Source: an uncultured Clostridia bacterium (GTDB taxonomy: Bacteria > Bacillota > Clostridia > Christensenellales > CAG-138). Taken from it: a DNA stretch of 60,011 nucleotides. The position numbers were made by a program, and so were the translations under genes. This document shows positions 15,537 to 24,646 of the stretch, one piece after another; position 1 is the stretch's first letter, and every line of letters begins with the position of its first letter. The notes below the pieces were generated by a model. That model was not told the DNA's origin. It did not search any database and worked only from the letters and a program-made list of their open reading frames with translations. Location: NCBI GenBank assembly GCA_937900325.1, contig CALCEX010000282.1, positions 1 through 60,011 on the forward strand, written 5' to 3'.

Positions 15537-16784
15537 ATGTCACAGCTTAAAGGCGCATGCATAATAGGCCAGTCCGGCGGCCCCACTTCCGTAATAAACG
15601 CCAGCGCTTACGGCGTTATCCGCACGGCGCTGGATTCCGGCTGCATTACCAGGGTATACGGCGCGGCGCACGGCATAAAGGGCGTATTGGACGACGTGCT
15701 CTACGATATGGGTCAGGAGGACGCAAAGGAGCTTGAATACCTGCTCTACACCCCATCCTCCGCCCTGGGCTCCTGCCGCTACAAGCTCAAGGACAGCGCC
15801 GAGGACGACGCCGATTACAGGCGCATTCTGGAGATATTCAAGAAGTACGACGTTCGCTACTTCTTCTACAACGGCGGCAACGACTCCATGGACACCTGCA
15901 ACAAGATATCCAAGTATATGCAGTCCGTAGGCTATGAGTGCCGCATAATGGGCGTACCCAAGACCATAGACAACGACCTGTTCGGCACCGATCACTGCCC
16001 CGGCTATGCTTCCGCCGCCAAGTATGTCGCCACCACCTGCATGGAGATATACAGGGACGCCCGCGTTTACGATACCGGCATGGTATGCGTTATCGAGATA
16101 ATGGGCCGCCACGCAGGCTGGCTCACCGCGGCCTCCTCCCTTGCCAACATAAGCGGCGAGGGCCCCGATCTCATCTACCTGCCCGAGCGCGACTTTGACC
16201 TTGATAAGTTCGTTTCGGACGTAAAGGCCGTATACGCAAAGAGCGGCAAGTGCATAGTGGCCGTATCAGAGGGTATACACGATTCCACCGGCAAGCTCAT
16301 CGCCGAATACGGCGCGGAGAACGCGCCCGTGGACGCCTTCGGCCATAAGCAGCTTGGCGGATTGGCCTCCTACCTCGCCAATTACATCAAGGGCGTCGTG
16401 GGCTGCAAGGTCCGCGGAATAGAGTTCTCCCTTATGCAGCGCTGCGCCGCGCACCTGGCCTCCCTGACCGATATACAGGAATCCTTCCTCTCCGGCAAGA
16501 CCGCCGTATTGGAGGCAATATCCGGCACCACCGACAAGATGATAGGCTTTGAGCGCAAATACGATGAGAACGGAGGCTATGTCTGCGGCATAAAGCTCAT
16601 GGACCTTACCGATGTGGCCAATACCGAAAAGAAGGTCCCCCTGGAATGGATAAACAGCGAAGGCAACAACGTTAAGAAGGAATTCGTCGATTACGCCCTG
16701 CCCCTCATTCAGGGAACCCCCGACCGGCCGCTGGAAAACGGCCTGCCCCGCTTTGCAAGGCTGAAAAAGATACAGGCGAAATAA
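15537..16784 (+). CDS. pfp: pyrophosphate-dependent 6-phosphofructokinase
   Basis: A 415-residue PfkA-family enzyme that phosphorylates fructose 6-phosphate in glycolysis. The phosphoryl-donor site reads GGNDSMDT and the catalytic loop PKTIDNDL. Lys in PKTIDND, where ATP enzymes have Gly, is the accepted mark of PPi use. MGRHAGW is the fructose-6-phosphate contact. ATG 15537 is preferred over an upstream in-frame ATG because GGAGG lies 9 bases before it. It is monocistronic, between two terminators, with a TATAAT at about 15484. PPi use fits an energy-limited anaerobe. Confidence 0.88.
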   Translation: MSQLKGACIIGQSGGPTSVINASAYGVIRTALDSGCITRVYGAAHGIKGVLDDVLYDMGQEDAKELEYLLYTPSSALGSCRYKLKDSAEDDADYRRILEIFKKYDVRYFFYNGGNDSMDTCNKISKYMQSVGYECRIMGVPKTIDNDLFGTDHCPGYASAAKYVATTCMEIYRDARVYDTGMVCVIEIMGRHAGWLTAASSLANISGEGPDLIYLPERDFDLDKFVSDVKAVYAKSGKCIVAVSEGIHDSTGKLIAEYGAENAPVDAFGHKQLGGLASYLANYIKGVVGCKVRGIEFSLMQRCAAHLASLTDIQESFLSGKTAVLEAISGTTDKMIGFERKYDENGGYVCGIKLMDLTDVANTEKKVPLEWINSEGNNVKKEFVDYALPLIQGTPDRPLENGLPRFARLKKIQAK

Positions 16785-16800
16785 CCAAGCGGATAAAATA

Positions 16801-16830
16801 CGGCGCACTCAGGAGAGTGCGCCGTTTGTT
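16801..16830. terminator. terminator between convergent pfp and rhodanese lipoprotein
   Basis: Perfect 10-base stem CGGCGCACTC / GAGTGCGCCG with a 4-base loop, followed on the plus strand by TTTGTT. It probably serves pfp. Confidence 0.7.
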
Positions 16831-16842
16831 GCTTCAGCCGTA

Positions 16843-18051
16843 TTATTCTTCCGCCTCGTCAGTCTTGTCGCCTTCCAGCATCTCGGGGAAGGGCCATCCC
16901 TTTATGCCGCCTTCAATGATATAGAAGCGGGTCTGGTCGATCTTTTTCTCGTTTACATAGTAGCTTATGGCGTTCTTCGCGCCCCCCTCGCCCTTCATGC
17001 ACATCACATATATGGGCAGGTCGTTCTCGGTAAGCTTATCCGTTACCTTATCCAGCCTCTTGCGCAGCTCCTCGGTATTGGCGGGATACGCCCTGGTCTC
17101 TATGGAGCCGGGCAGATGTCCGTCCTCCTTGTAGCTCTCTTTGGTCTGCACGGAGAGCAGCAGCATATCCTCCTTGGCCTCGATCTTGGTCTTGAGCTCC
17201 TCAGGGGTTATATACTGGTAATTGGGAGTCACCTCCAGCATATCCGCATAGGGCCAGTTGGTGCCGCCGCCTTCAAGTATGTAGAACTTGCGCGGGTCTA
17301 TGCCCTTGGTAGCCCAGTGGCTTATGGCGTTATACGCGCCGTTGGTGCCGCTCATGCAGATGATCACTATGGGGTCGAGGGTCTCCTCTATCTGCTCGTT
17401 CAGCTTATCCAGAGCGTCCCACTGTTCCTTGTTCGTATTGGGGAAGGAATAGGTGGGTATGGAGCCGGGCAGATGTCCTGCGTCATAATATTCCTTCTGG
17501 CGTATGTCTATGAGCATGACGTTCTGGTTTTCGTCAAGCAGCTTTACCAGGTCGTCGGGAGCGATGTAGAGGTAATCTATGTTGTACCACTTCAGCTCAT
17601 CATAGGGCCAGCTCATCTGGCCGCCCTCGAGTATCTTCAGCCTGCTCTCGTCAACGCCCTTTTGCACATAGTAGTCGTAGGCGTTTTCCGCGCCGGTCTT
17701 GCCGCCCAGGCCAACTATAATGACAGGGCCTTCCTTCTCGTCTATCTTTTCGAGGGCGGTATCCAGCTTGGCCTTGAGCTCGTCCGTATCCGCAGGATAT
17801 GCGTAGGTGGCGATGGCGGTAGGCAGATGGCCCTGGGCGTAATACTCCTCGGGCTGTATATCGACTATGACCTTGTCATCGCCGTTCTCTATCATCGTCT
17901 TTACTTCTTCGGCGGTGATATAGTGATATTCCTTGGCGGGAGCTTCCGCTGCATCATCGCCGGGATCCTGCGCGGCGCTCTCCTGCTGTGCGCAGCCCGC
18001 GAACAGGCTTATTGCCATCAGCGCAGCCATTATCAGGGACAACTTCTTCAT
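16843..18051 (-). CDS. lipoprotein with three rhodanese-like domains
   Basis: A 402-residue predicted lipoprotein (signal peptide with lipobox SLFAGC, Cys 20) followed by three rhodanese-type repeats, each opening with a YITAEE or YIAPDD segment and closing with ILEGG..WP. The active-site loop has Cys in repeat 2 (IICMSGTNGAYNA) and repeat 3 (VMCMKGEGGAKNA). Repeat 1 has VGLGGKTGAENA, with no Cys. Thus two repeats may carry sulfur and one is probably structural. It would act outside the membrane, where sulfurtransferase partners are unclear. A possible promoter with TTGACA at 18139-18144 lies upstream. Its role is not known. Confidence 0.8.
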   Translation of the reverse strand: MKKLSLIMAALMAISLFAGCAQQESAAQDPGDDAAEAPAKEYHYITAEEVKTMIENGDDKVIVDIQPEEYYAQGHLPTAIATYAYPADTDELKAKLDTALEKIDEKEGPVIIVGLGGKTGAENAYDYYVQKGVDESRLKILEGGQMSWPYDELKWYNIDYLYIAPDDLVKLLDENQNVMLIDIRQKEYYDAGHLPGSIPTYSFPNTNKEQWDALDKLNEQIEETLDPIVIICMSGTNGAYNAISHWATKGIDPRKFYILEGGGTNWPYADMLEVTPNYQYITPEELKTKIEAKEDMLLLSVQTKESYKEDGHLPGSIETRAYPANTEELRKRLDKVTDKLTENDLPIYVMCMKGEGGAKNAISYYVNEKKIDQTRFYIIEGGIKGWPFPEMLEGDKTDEAEE

Positions 18052-18155
18052 GGTATCTTCTCCTTATATGTTGCTTTCTTTATATGTTTCCTTGGTTTCC
18101 TCTTTTTGCGTTGCTCGATACTGCACAGCCGAACCGGCTGTCAAGGTTAGCCCCC

Positions 18156-18914
18156 TCACCCAACGGGGCAGGGCGTCACTACCGGCTGAGGTATCACTAT
18201 CTCCGGTATCTTGGTCCTGCTGGGCCTTGAGGTAGCCTTCGGGGTAGGCGTGGGCAGTGGGCTCGGCTCCGGCGTGGGCGTGGGCGCGGGGCCCATGCTT
18301 ATGTATACCGTCACCTTTTCATCGCTGCCGATCTCCTGCCCGGCGCTTACGCTTTGCAGCGCGACCAGGCCCTTTGGCACCTTCTCGGAGGAGACGAAGA
18401 GTATTTCGGCGTCTATACCCTTATCCTCAAGTATGTCCTGTGCTACGTCGGCAGACTCATAAACGAGGTCTGGCATCTCGATGCTCCGGATCTCCTCAGC
18501 CTGCTCCTGCTGCTGCCTTGCGCCCTGCATGAAGTTAGTATAATAGTACCATCCGCTGCCTGCTATAAGGGCCGCCGCGGCTATTATGCCTATGACAAGG
18601 CCGGCCCTGCCCTTCTTTTTGGGCTGACCGTCCCCGTCCGCTTCGTTTGTTTCCCCGGCTTCGTTCTCCGCCCTGGCCTCGCTCAGCTCCTCCTCGGCCC
18701 TTGCGATATCCTCCTCGGCATGAGCAAGACCGGCCTCCGCCTCTTCAAAGGCCTGCTCCGCCGCGGATATCACGCTTTCCGCCGCGTCCATATCCCTTAC
18801 GGTCCTGAGGGTGCTTTGGGCCTTCTCCACAGCCTCCTGAGCCTTGCCGGCCTTCGCCTGGCTCTGATGGAGCTTTTCCTCCAGCTCGTTTATCCGTTCC
18901 TCATCCTTATTCAT
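18156..18914 (-). CDS. membrane protein with cytoplasmic coiled coil and one PASTA domain
   Basis: A 252-residue single-pass protein. Residues 1-95 are a long acidic, heptad-like coiled coil, followed by a basic PKKKGR stretch, one membrane helix (about 105-125), then one PASTA-type repeat (MPDLVYESADVAQDILEDKG to VTVYISMGP) outside. It ends in a Pro/Thr-rich tail. PASTA domains of PrkC-type kinases and penicillin-binding proteins bind muropeptides, but no kinase or transpeptidase domain is present. The role is unknown; a cell-wall sensing or scaffold function is conjecture. A TTGACA-17-CAAAAT promoter may lie upstream. Confidence 0.7.
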   Translation of the reverse strand: MNKDEERINELEEKLHQSQAKAGKAQEAVEKAQSTLRTVRDMDAAESVISAAEQAFEEAEAGLAHAEEDIARAEEELSEARAENEAGETNEADGDGQPKKKGRAGLVIGIIAAAALIAGSGWYYYTNFMQGARQQQEQAEEIRSIEMPDLVYESADVAQDILEDKGIDAEILFVSSEKVPKGLVALQSVSAGQEIGSDEKVTVYISMGPAPTPTPEPSPLPTPTPKATSRPSRTKIPEIVIPQPVVTPCPVG

Positions 18915-19032
18915 ACTTTTTACCTATCAATCCCATATGTTGATTCATACATTTTGCGTCATGATCGGAGCTTTGTCAACAACCGGCCCATCATGATTTT
19001 ATTAACAAATTATGAATTTGCGTATTTTTTTA

Positions 19033-19587
19033 TTATTCGTAATATTCCGGCTTCAGCACCCCCACATAGGGCAGGTTGCGGTAGAAGTTGTTGAAGTCCA
19101 GCCCGTAGCCCAGTACGAATTCGTTGGGTATGACGAAGCCGGTATAGTCCGGGGTGATGTCGCATTCCCTGCGTGAAGGCTTATCCAGCAGGCAGCATAT
19201 TTTAAGCGACGCAGGCTCCCTCGCCTCAAGTACCTTTTTAAGGTGCTTAAGGGTATGGCCGCTGTCCATTATATCCTCGATTATGAGCACATGGCGGCCG
19301 GTTATGCTGGTATCCATATCCTTGGCTATGCGCACTATGCCGGAGGTCCTCTTGCCGTTCCCGTAGCTGGATATGGACATGAAGTCCAGCTCGGTCATGC
19401 AGGTCATATGCCGCACAAGGTCTGAAAAGAAATGAACGGCCCCCCTGAGTATGCAGACGCATATCACATCCTTGCCCTCGTAATCCTCAGAAAGCTGTGC
19501 GCCCATCTCGGCTATGCGCTCCTGCAGCTTCTCCTCGCTTATCAGCACCTTATCCACTACCTTATTGAGATCGGTCTTTTCCGACAT
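19033..19587 (-). CDS. hpt: hypoxanthine phosphoribosyltransferase
   Basis: Purine salvage enzyme, 184 residues, converting hypoxanthine or guanine and PRPP to IMP or GMP. The PRPP-binding loop LIIEDIMDSGHTLKHL (about 97-112), the CVCILRGAVHFFSDL loop and the C-terminal YGLDFNNFYRNLPYVGVL are all typical. Start ATG 19587 follows the tilS stop by about 30 bases. The tilS-hpt pair is a conserved bacillota arrangement, often followed by ftsH, which is missing here. Confidence 0.93.
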   Translation of the reverse strand: MSEKTDLNKVVDKVLISEEKLQERIAEMGAQLSEDYEGKDVICVCILRGAVHFFSDLVRHMTCMTELDFMSISSYGNGKRTSGIVRIAKDMDTSITGRHVLIIEDIMDSGHTLKHLKKVLEAREPASLKICCLLDKPSRRECDITPDYTGFVIPNEFVLGYGLDFNNFYRNLPYVGVLKPEYYE

Positions 19588-19618
19588 ATTGAACCCCCGG
19601 TCATATAAAATTTTTTGT

Positions 19619-20974
19619 TTACTTTTCCGCAGAATACGTCACGCGAAGCACCCGGCTGGTGCTTTCATCCACCTTTACCTTATCGGAAATACCGTAGCCC
19701 GGTATGAAAAGGGCGTCGCTTCCCGAAAAGAGTATGGGCATATTCCGTTGCTCCCTCGGCACTTTTTTATCTATGAAAAAGTCCTTGAGCTTCTTTCCGC
19801 CGCCCGAGCCTATGAGCTGGAACCTGTCTCCTTCCCTCCTGCTGCGCACCCTGAGGCCGCACGGCAGCTTGTCCATATCCATATAGGCGACGGTATTGTC
19901 CTTTATTATACCACCTTCGACAGCTTCTGCAAAGAAAAAACCTCCCGCGAACCGGGTTTTTCCATCCATATTGAAGGGTACGTCCACTTTACCGGCGCTT
20001 TGCCGTATTCCAAAGCATATGCTGCCATAGCTGACCCATACGCTTATGTGAGGTATATCCGCATTGGCGCCTGTTTTTGCCGTAAGCATATCCGTTATGC
20101 GCTCTATGTGGCAGCGTTCCACATCCGCCGTGGCTCCCGCCTCAAACGCCGCAATGCGTATGGCCCGGCTCCTTACGGGTGGCGGCAGCGCGGCAAGCCT
20201 GGCCCTGTCGTAGCCTTCCCGGGTCCTTGCGGCCCTCAGCGCGTCGCGGGCCAGCCCGTATAGATATTCCTCATCCTGCCCAAGCAGCTCGCCCATGGAG
20301 CAAAGCCTCTCCGCAAAGCAGGGGTTCAGGTTGTCCTGAATGTATGGGATAATATCGAGGCGTATCCTGTTCCTGCTGGCGTCCCGCTCAAGGTTGGTGC
20401 TGTCGCTGCAGTATTCCAAGCCGTTTTCCGCCGCGTATTGCTCTATTTCCCGCCTCCTTACCCAGAGCAGCGGGCGTATTATATTGCCGCGGGCAGGCTC
20501 CATGCCGACCAGGCCCTTCGTTCCGCTGCCCCGTATAAGGTGAAGCATTATGCTCTCCGCCTGATCGTCCATATGATGGGCGACAGCTATTTTATCCGCG
20601 CCAAGCTCCCCGGCGGCCCTATTGAAGAATTCATAGCGCTTCTCCCTCGCCGCCTGCTCCAGCGTCTTGCTCTCCGCCCTGGCTATGCCGGGTATATCCA
20701 GCTCCTCAAAGGCGAGCGGCACCCCCAGCCCCTTGCACAGCTCCTGTACGAAGCGCTGGTCCCTGTACGCCTCCGCCCCTCTTATGCCGTGGTTAAGGTG
20801 CGCTGCGCAAAGGCCGAAGCCCCGTTCAGGCGCTATTTTGAGCAGCACGTACAATAGCGTAACCGAATCCGCGCCGCCGCTCAGGCCCACCAGTACCCTC
20901 TCGTTTTTATTTATGAGGCCGTATTTGTCTATGGCGCTTTTTACTTTGCTTTCGAGTTTTTCCGTATAAACCAT
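19619..20974 (-). CDS. tilS: tRNA(Ile)-lysidine synthase
   Basis: A 451-residue PP-loop ATPase that turns the C34 of tRNA-Ile(CAT) into lysidine so that it reads ATA codons. This matters in a genome that uses ATA heavily. The PP-loop is GLSGGADSV (about 30-38); the H..D motif is AHHMDDQAES; a C-terminal TilS domain (RVRSRREGDRF..LIGSGGGKKLKDFFID) follows. I place the start at ATG 20974 (MVYTEKLESKV) rather than 36 bases upstream, where the extra residues match no family member I recall. It is co-oriented with hpt. Confidence 0.92.
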   Translation of the reverse strand: MVYTEKLESKVKSAIDKYGLINKNERVLVGLSGGADSVTLLYVLLKIAPERGFGLCAAHLNHGIRGAEAYRDQRFVQELCKGLGVPLAFEELDIPGIARAESKTLEQAAREKRYEFFNRAAGELGADKIAVAHHMDDQAESIMLHLIRGSGTKGLVGMEPARGNIIRPLLWVRRREIEQYAAENGLEYCSDSTNLERDASRNRIRLDIIPYIQDNLNPCFAERLCSMGELLGQDEEYLYGLARDALRAARTREGYDRARLAALPPPVRSRAIRIAAFEAGATADVERCHIERITDMLTAKTGANADIPHISVWVSYGSICFGIRQSAGKVDVPFNMDGKTRFAGGFFFAEAVEGGIIKDNTVAYMDMDKLPCGLRVRSRREGDRFQLIGSGGGKKLKDFFIDKKVPREQRNMPILFSGSDALFIPGYGISDKVKVDESTSRVLRVTYSAEK

Positions 20975-21097
20975 ATAAATAAGTATATCCCCCCCGCATC
21001 GGTTTGACAAGGCGCAGCGGGGAACATATAATTATTAAGTACCGGCAGGTACATGACCTTATAAATACCAATTTACCGTCGGGAAAGGACAGAACAT

Positions 21098-22186
21098 ATG
21101 AAGCTCGGAGTAGTAGGACTTCCTAACGTAGGCAAAAGCACCCTTTTCAATGCCATAACCCAGGCGGGGGCGCAGGCCGCCAATTACCCCTTCTGTACCA
21201 TAGAGCCCAATGTGGGCGTGGTGGCGGTGCCGGACAGCCGTCTTGACGTGCTGGCCGAAATGTACCACCCCGAAAAATATACCCCTACCTCGATAGAGTT
21301 CGTTGACATAGCGGGCCTTGTCCGCGGCGCATACAGGGGCGAGGGCCTCGGCAACAAGTTCCTTTCCCATATCCGGGAGGTAGACGCCATAGTCCATGTG
21401 GTGCGCTGCTTTGAGGATGAAAACATAGTCCATGTGGACGGCTCGGTAGACCCGGTGCGGGATATGGAGACCATAAATATAGAGCTGATCTTCGCCGATA
21501 TGGATACCATGGACAAGCGCATAGAGAAGGCCGAAAAAAACAGCAAGTCCGGCGACAAGAAGCTTCTTGCCGAGGTGGAGTTCCTCAGGCGCATAAAGTC
21601 CCATCTGGAATCCGGCAGGCCGGTGCGCAGCATGGAGCTGACGGAGGACGAGAGGAAGTATGTGGAAGGCTTGTTCCTGCTAACCTCAAAGCCCGTCATA
21701 TATGTGGCCAACATATCCGAGGATGACATAGTCAGCGAGCTGCCCCAGGTGGACGCGCTGTACAGGGCGGCTGCCGCGGAGCAAGCGGGCGCCCTGACCA
21801 TATGCGCCAAGATAGAGGAGGAGATATCCGAGCTTTCCCCCGAGGAAAAGAAGGATTTCCTCAGGGAAATGGGCATAGGCGAAAGCGGCCTGGACAAGCT
21901 GATAAAGGAGTGCTACTCCCTGCTGGGCCTCATAAGCTTCCTCACCGCCGGCCCCAAGGAGGTAAGGGCGTGGACGATAGTCAGGGGCACCAAGGCTCCC
22001 CAGGCGGCAGGCAAGATACATACCGACTTTGAAAAGGGCTTCATAAGGGCGGAGGTAGTGAACTTCGACACTCTGGTGGAGCACGGCACAATGGCGGCCT
22101 GCAAGGAGAAGGGCCTTATCCGCAGCGAGGGAAAGGACTATGTAATGCAGGACGGCGACATCGTAGTTTTCCGGTTTAACGTGTGA
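21098..22186 (+). CDS. ychF: redox-regulated ATPase YchF/OLA1
   Basis: A 362-residue ribosome-associated P-loop protein of the Obg family. G1 is GLPNVGKST (about 7-15), G3 is DIAGLV. The G4 position reads VANISEDD instead of NKxD, which is why YchF prefers ATP to GTP. A coiled-coil insert and a C-terminal TGS domain follow (FLTAGPKEVRAWTI to GDIVVFRFNV). The length agrees with the family's usual 360-365. Start ATG 21098 follows GGAAAGGA. It is monocistronic, ending in a clear terminator. Confidence 0.95.
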   Translation: MKLGVVGLPNVGKSTLFNAITQAGAQAANYPFCTIEPNVGVVAVPDSRLDVLAEMYHPEKYTPTSIEFVDIAGLVRGAYRGEGLGNKFLSHIREVDAIVHVVRCFEDENIVHVDGSVDPVRDMETINIELIFADMDTMDKRIEKAEKNSKSGDKKLLAEVEFLRRIKSHLESGRPVRSMELTEDERKYVEGLFLLTSKPVIYVANISEDDIVSELPQVDALYRAAAAEQAGALTICAKIEEEISELSPEEKKDFLREMGIGESGLDKLIKECYSLLGLISFLTAGPKEVRAWTIVRGTKAPQAAGKIHTDFEKGFIRAEVVNFDTLVEHGTMAACKEKGLIRSEGKDYVMQDGDIVVFRFNV

Positions 22187-22202
22187 TAAGCAGGCATAAA
22201 GC

Positions 22203-22236
22203 AAGGAACGGCGAACCGCCGTTCCTTTATTTTTTT
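22203..22236 (+). terminator. terminator after ychF
   Basis: Ten-base stem AAGGAACGGC / GCCGTTCCTT with a 5-base loop, then a T-rich tail. It also separates the convergent DUF1846 gene. Confidence 0.75.
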
Positions 22237-22246
22237 CTTTTTGCTT

Positions 22247-23728
22247 TTACTTATGATAAAGCTTCTTTGTCTGGTACTTCGGCTCGCAGGTCACGTTTAT
22301 GCCCAGCTTGCGGAAGGTGCTGCTGTCCACGCCGGAAAGTATGACTGTCGAGTGCGCCTCGCAGCCCCTGAGCTTGTCCAGCTGCCGCATGGCGGCCTCG
22401 GCGGTGGGGTTGGTGGCGGCGGATATGGAAAGGGCTATGAGCACCTCGTCCATATGCAGCCGTGGATTATGGTTGCCGAGATGATTCACCTTGAGATCCT
22501 GTATCGGCTCTATCACTATGGGGGATATGAGGTGCATATCCTTTTGTATACCCCCAAGGCGCTTGAGCGCATTGAGCAGCACGGCAGCCGAGGCGCCCAG
22601 GAGCTTGGTGGTCTTGCCGGTGACTATCTCGCCGCCGGGAAGCTGCATTGCCGCTGCGGGCTCCCCCGTCCGCTCCGCGCGGCTCACCGCCGCGTCTATT
22701 ACCGGCCTGTCCTTTACGGTTATGCCGAGCTGGTTTATGAGCAGCTTTATCTTTTCCGCCGGCCTGCTGTCGCTCATTCCCTGGCGGGCGGTGCACATTG
22801 CCGCATAGTAGCGGCGTATTATCTCCTGCCTGGACGCCTCGCGGCACGCCTCGTCGTCCGTTATGCAGTTGCCCGCCATGTTCACGCCCATGTCCGTGGG
22901 GGACTTGTAGGGGGACTCGCCGTATATCTGCCTGAACATGGCGCTGAGCACCGGGAATATTTCCACGTCCCGGTTGTAGTTTACGGTGGTCACGCCGTAG
23001 TTTTCAAGATGGAAGGGGTCTATCATATTCACATCGTCCAGATCCGCCGTGGCCGCCTCGTAGGCGACGTTTACCGGATGCTTGAGCGGCAGGTTCCATA
23101 TGGGGAAGGTCTCGAACTTGGCATAGCCCGCGCGGACGCCCCTCTTGTTTTCATGGTAAAGCTGGGAAAGGCAGGTGGCCATCTTGCCGCTTCCCGGGCC
23201 GGGGGCGGTCACCACCACCAGTGAACGGGTGGTCTCGATATACTCGTTGAGCCCGTAGCCCTCGTCGCTGACTATGGTATCTATATCGTTGGGATAGCCG
23301 GGGATGGGATAGTGGCGGTATACCTTTATGCCGAGCTGCTCCAGCCGGCGCTGGAATACGCCGGCGGCGCTCTGCCCGCGGTACTGGGTGATCACGACGC
23401 TGCCAACATACAGGCCTATGCTCCGGAACGCGTCTATGAGCCTGAGCACGTCCAGGTCGTAGGTTATGCCAAGGTCGCCCCGCACCTTGTTTTTCTCGAT
23501 ATCTGCGGCGTTTATGGCAATGACTATCTCAGCCTGTTCCTTCAGCTGGAGCAGCATACGCACCTTGCTGTCAGGCTCAAAGCCCGGCAGCACGCGGGAA
23601 GCGTGAAAGTCGTCGAAGAGCTTGCCGCCAAACTCAAGATACAGCTTGCCGCCGAACCGGGCAAGCCTGTCCATAATGTGCTCTGACTGCATGGAAAGGT
23701 ATTTCTGGTTGTCAAAGCCTGTCCTCAT
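22247..23728 (-). CDS. DUF1846 family protein
   Basis: A 493-residue cytoplasmic protein that matches DUF1846 in length and in landmark segments: GFDNQKYLSMQSEHI at the start, GKLYLEFGGKLFDD, and a glycine-rich nucleotide-type loop APGPGSGKMATCLSQLYHE near residue 180. The family is widespread in clostridia and lactic bacteria; structures are known but no settled function is. ATG 23728 (MRTGFDNQ) is chosen over a TTG nine codons upstream, since GAGGGGG precedes it and family members begin here. A promoter (TTGTAA-18-TATAAT) is visible upstream. Confidence 0.85.
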   Translation of the reverse strand: MRTGFDNQKYLSMQSEHIMDRLARFGGKLYLEFGGKLFDDFHASRVLPGFEPDSKVRMLLQLKEQAEIVIAINAADIEKNKVRGDLGITYDLDVLRLIDAFRSIGLYVGSVVITQYRGQSAAGVFQRRLEQLGIKVYRHYPIPGYPNDIDTIVSDEGYGLNEYIETTRSLVVVTAPGPGSGKMATCLSQLYHENKRGVRAGYAKFETFPIWNLPLKHPVNVAYEAATADLDDVNMIDPFHLENYGVTTVNYNRDVEIFPVLSAMFRQIYGESPYKSPTDMGVNMAGNCITDDEACREASRQEIIRRYYAAMCTARQGMSDSRPAEKIKLLINQLGITVKDRPVIDAAVSRAERTGEPAAAMQLPGGEIVTGKTTKLLGASAAVLLNALKRLGGIQKDMHLISPIVIEPIQDLKVNHLGNHNPRLHMDEVLIALSISAATNPTAEAAMRQLDKLRGCEAHSTVILSGVDSSTFRKLGINVTCEPKYQTKKLYHK

Positions 23729-23871
23729 TCCCTGTTTTCCCCCTCGTTTTATCAAAAAAATATGTAAATATTCAGTTTTTACCTGATTTGACTATTATAT
23801 AACCTTGCGCGGCCCTTTTACAATCGCCCTTTACCATAAGATTTGAATATATCAATAAAAAAACCGCCCGC

Positions 23872-23910
23872 AACAAAAAACGCGAAGGAGACAAAAGCTC
23901 CGCCGCGTTT
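23872..23910 (-). terminator. terminator of lepB
   Basis: On the minus strand, arms AACGCGgcGGAG and CTCCttCGCGTT with an internal mismatch and a 7-base loop, then a T run. It ends the signal peptidase transcript. Confidence 0.6.
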
Positions 23911-23925
23911 GGGTTTTATTTATCT

Positions 23926-24501
23926 TCATATCCAGCGCGCATGTGAGAAGGGCGTCATTACGGCGCGCACCCTGCCCTTGACCTGACAGTAGGGTATAAA
24001 GCCCACATGGCGGCTGTCCCCGCTGTGGTTGCGGTTGTCGCCCACCACGAAGAGGCTCTTTTCCGGAACCGTGACCTCCGGCATATCCCCTTCTATATAG
24101 CCGCTCCAATAGGCGCTCTCGTCCAGCTTTTCGCCGTTAAGGTAGATCGCCCCGTCGTATATGCTTATCCTGTCCCCCGGAGTGGCAATGACGCGCTTGA
24201 CGCATTTTTCCGTATGGTAGGGGTAGCGGCAGATTATTATATCGCCGTGCTGCGGCGCGGATACCGTATATGTGAGTTTTTCGGTGAACATCCCCTCCCC
24301 GTCCATCAGGGTAGGATACATGGAATCGCCTATGCACTGCACCGGCTCGAATATGAAGGTGCGTATGCATATCGCCACGGCCATAAGCGTCAGCAGGTAT
24401 ATTATGAAGTCGCTGTTTGCCGCCTTTTTGTATGGTTCGTCCTTTTTATGCAGCTCGTCGCGGGCTTCCCTGAATTTTCCGAGTTCCTTTTTGCTTAGCA
24501 T
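23926..24501 (-). CDS. lepB: signal peptidase I
   Basis: A 191-residue membrane peptidase that removes signal peptides from secreted proteins. One N-terminal membrane helix (about residues 30-50) precedes the catalytic domain. The Ser nucleophile is in GDSMYPTL, the Lys base in VKRVIATPGD, and the conserved box GDNRNHSGDSRHVGFIP follows. I place the start at ATG 24501 (MLSKKELGKF). The 59-codon upstream extension has no membrane or signal features and no better ribosome binding site. A GC-rich terminator follows the gene. Confidence 0.9.
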   Translation of the reverse strand: MLSKKELGKFREARDELHKKDEPYKKAANSDFIIYLLTLMAVAICIRTFIFEPVQCIGDSMYPTLMDGEGMFTEKLTYTVSAPQHGDIIICRYPYHTEKCVKRVIATPGDRISIYDGAIYLNGEKLDESAYWSGYIEGDMPEVTVPEKSLFVVGDNRNHSGDSRHVGFIPYCQVKGRVRAVMTPFSHARWI

Positions 24502-24646
24502 ACGCGGCCTTTGCCTTCCTTGTTTTTTTCTTTCCACATGGTAACACTCAAAGCCCCCCTTGTCAAATAAGGCTCTTTCTTTTCTCCCATAATTCATCAA
24601 TAATTCACTATTACCATATAGCGCTCCGCGTGTTAAAATCACTTTT

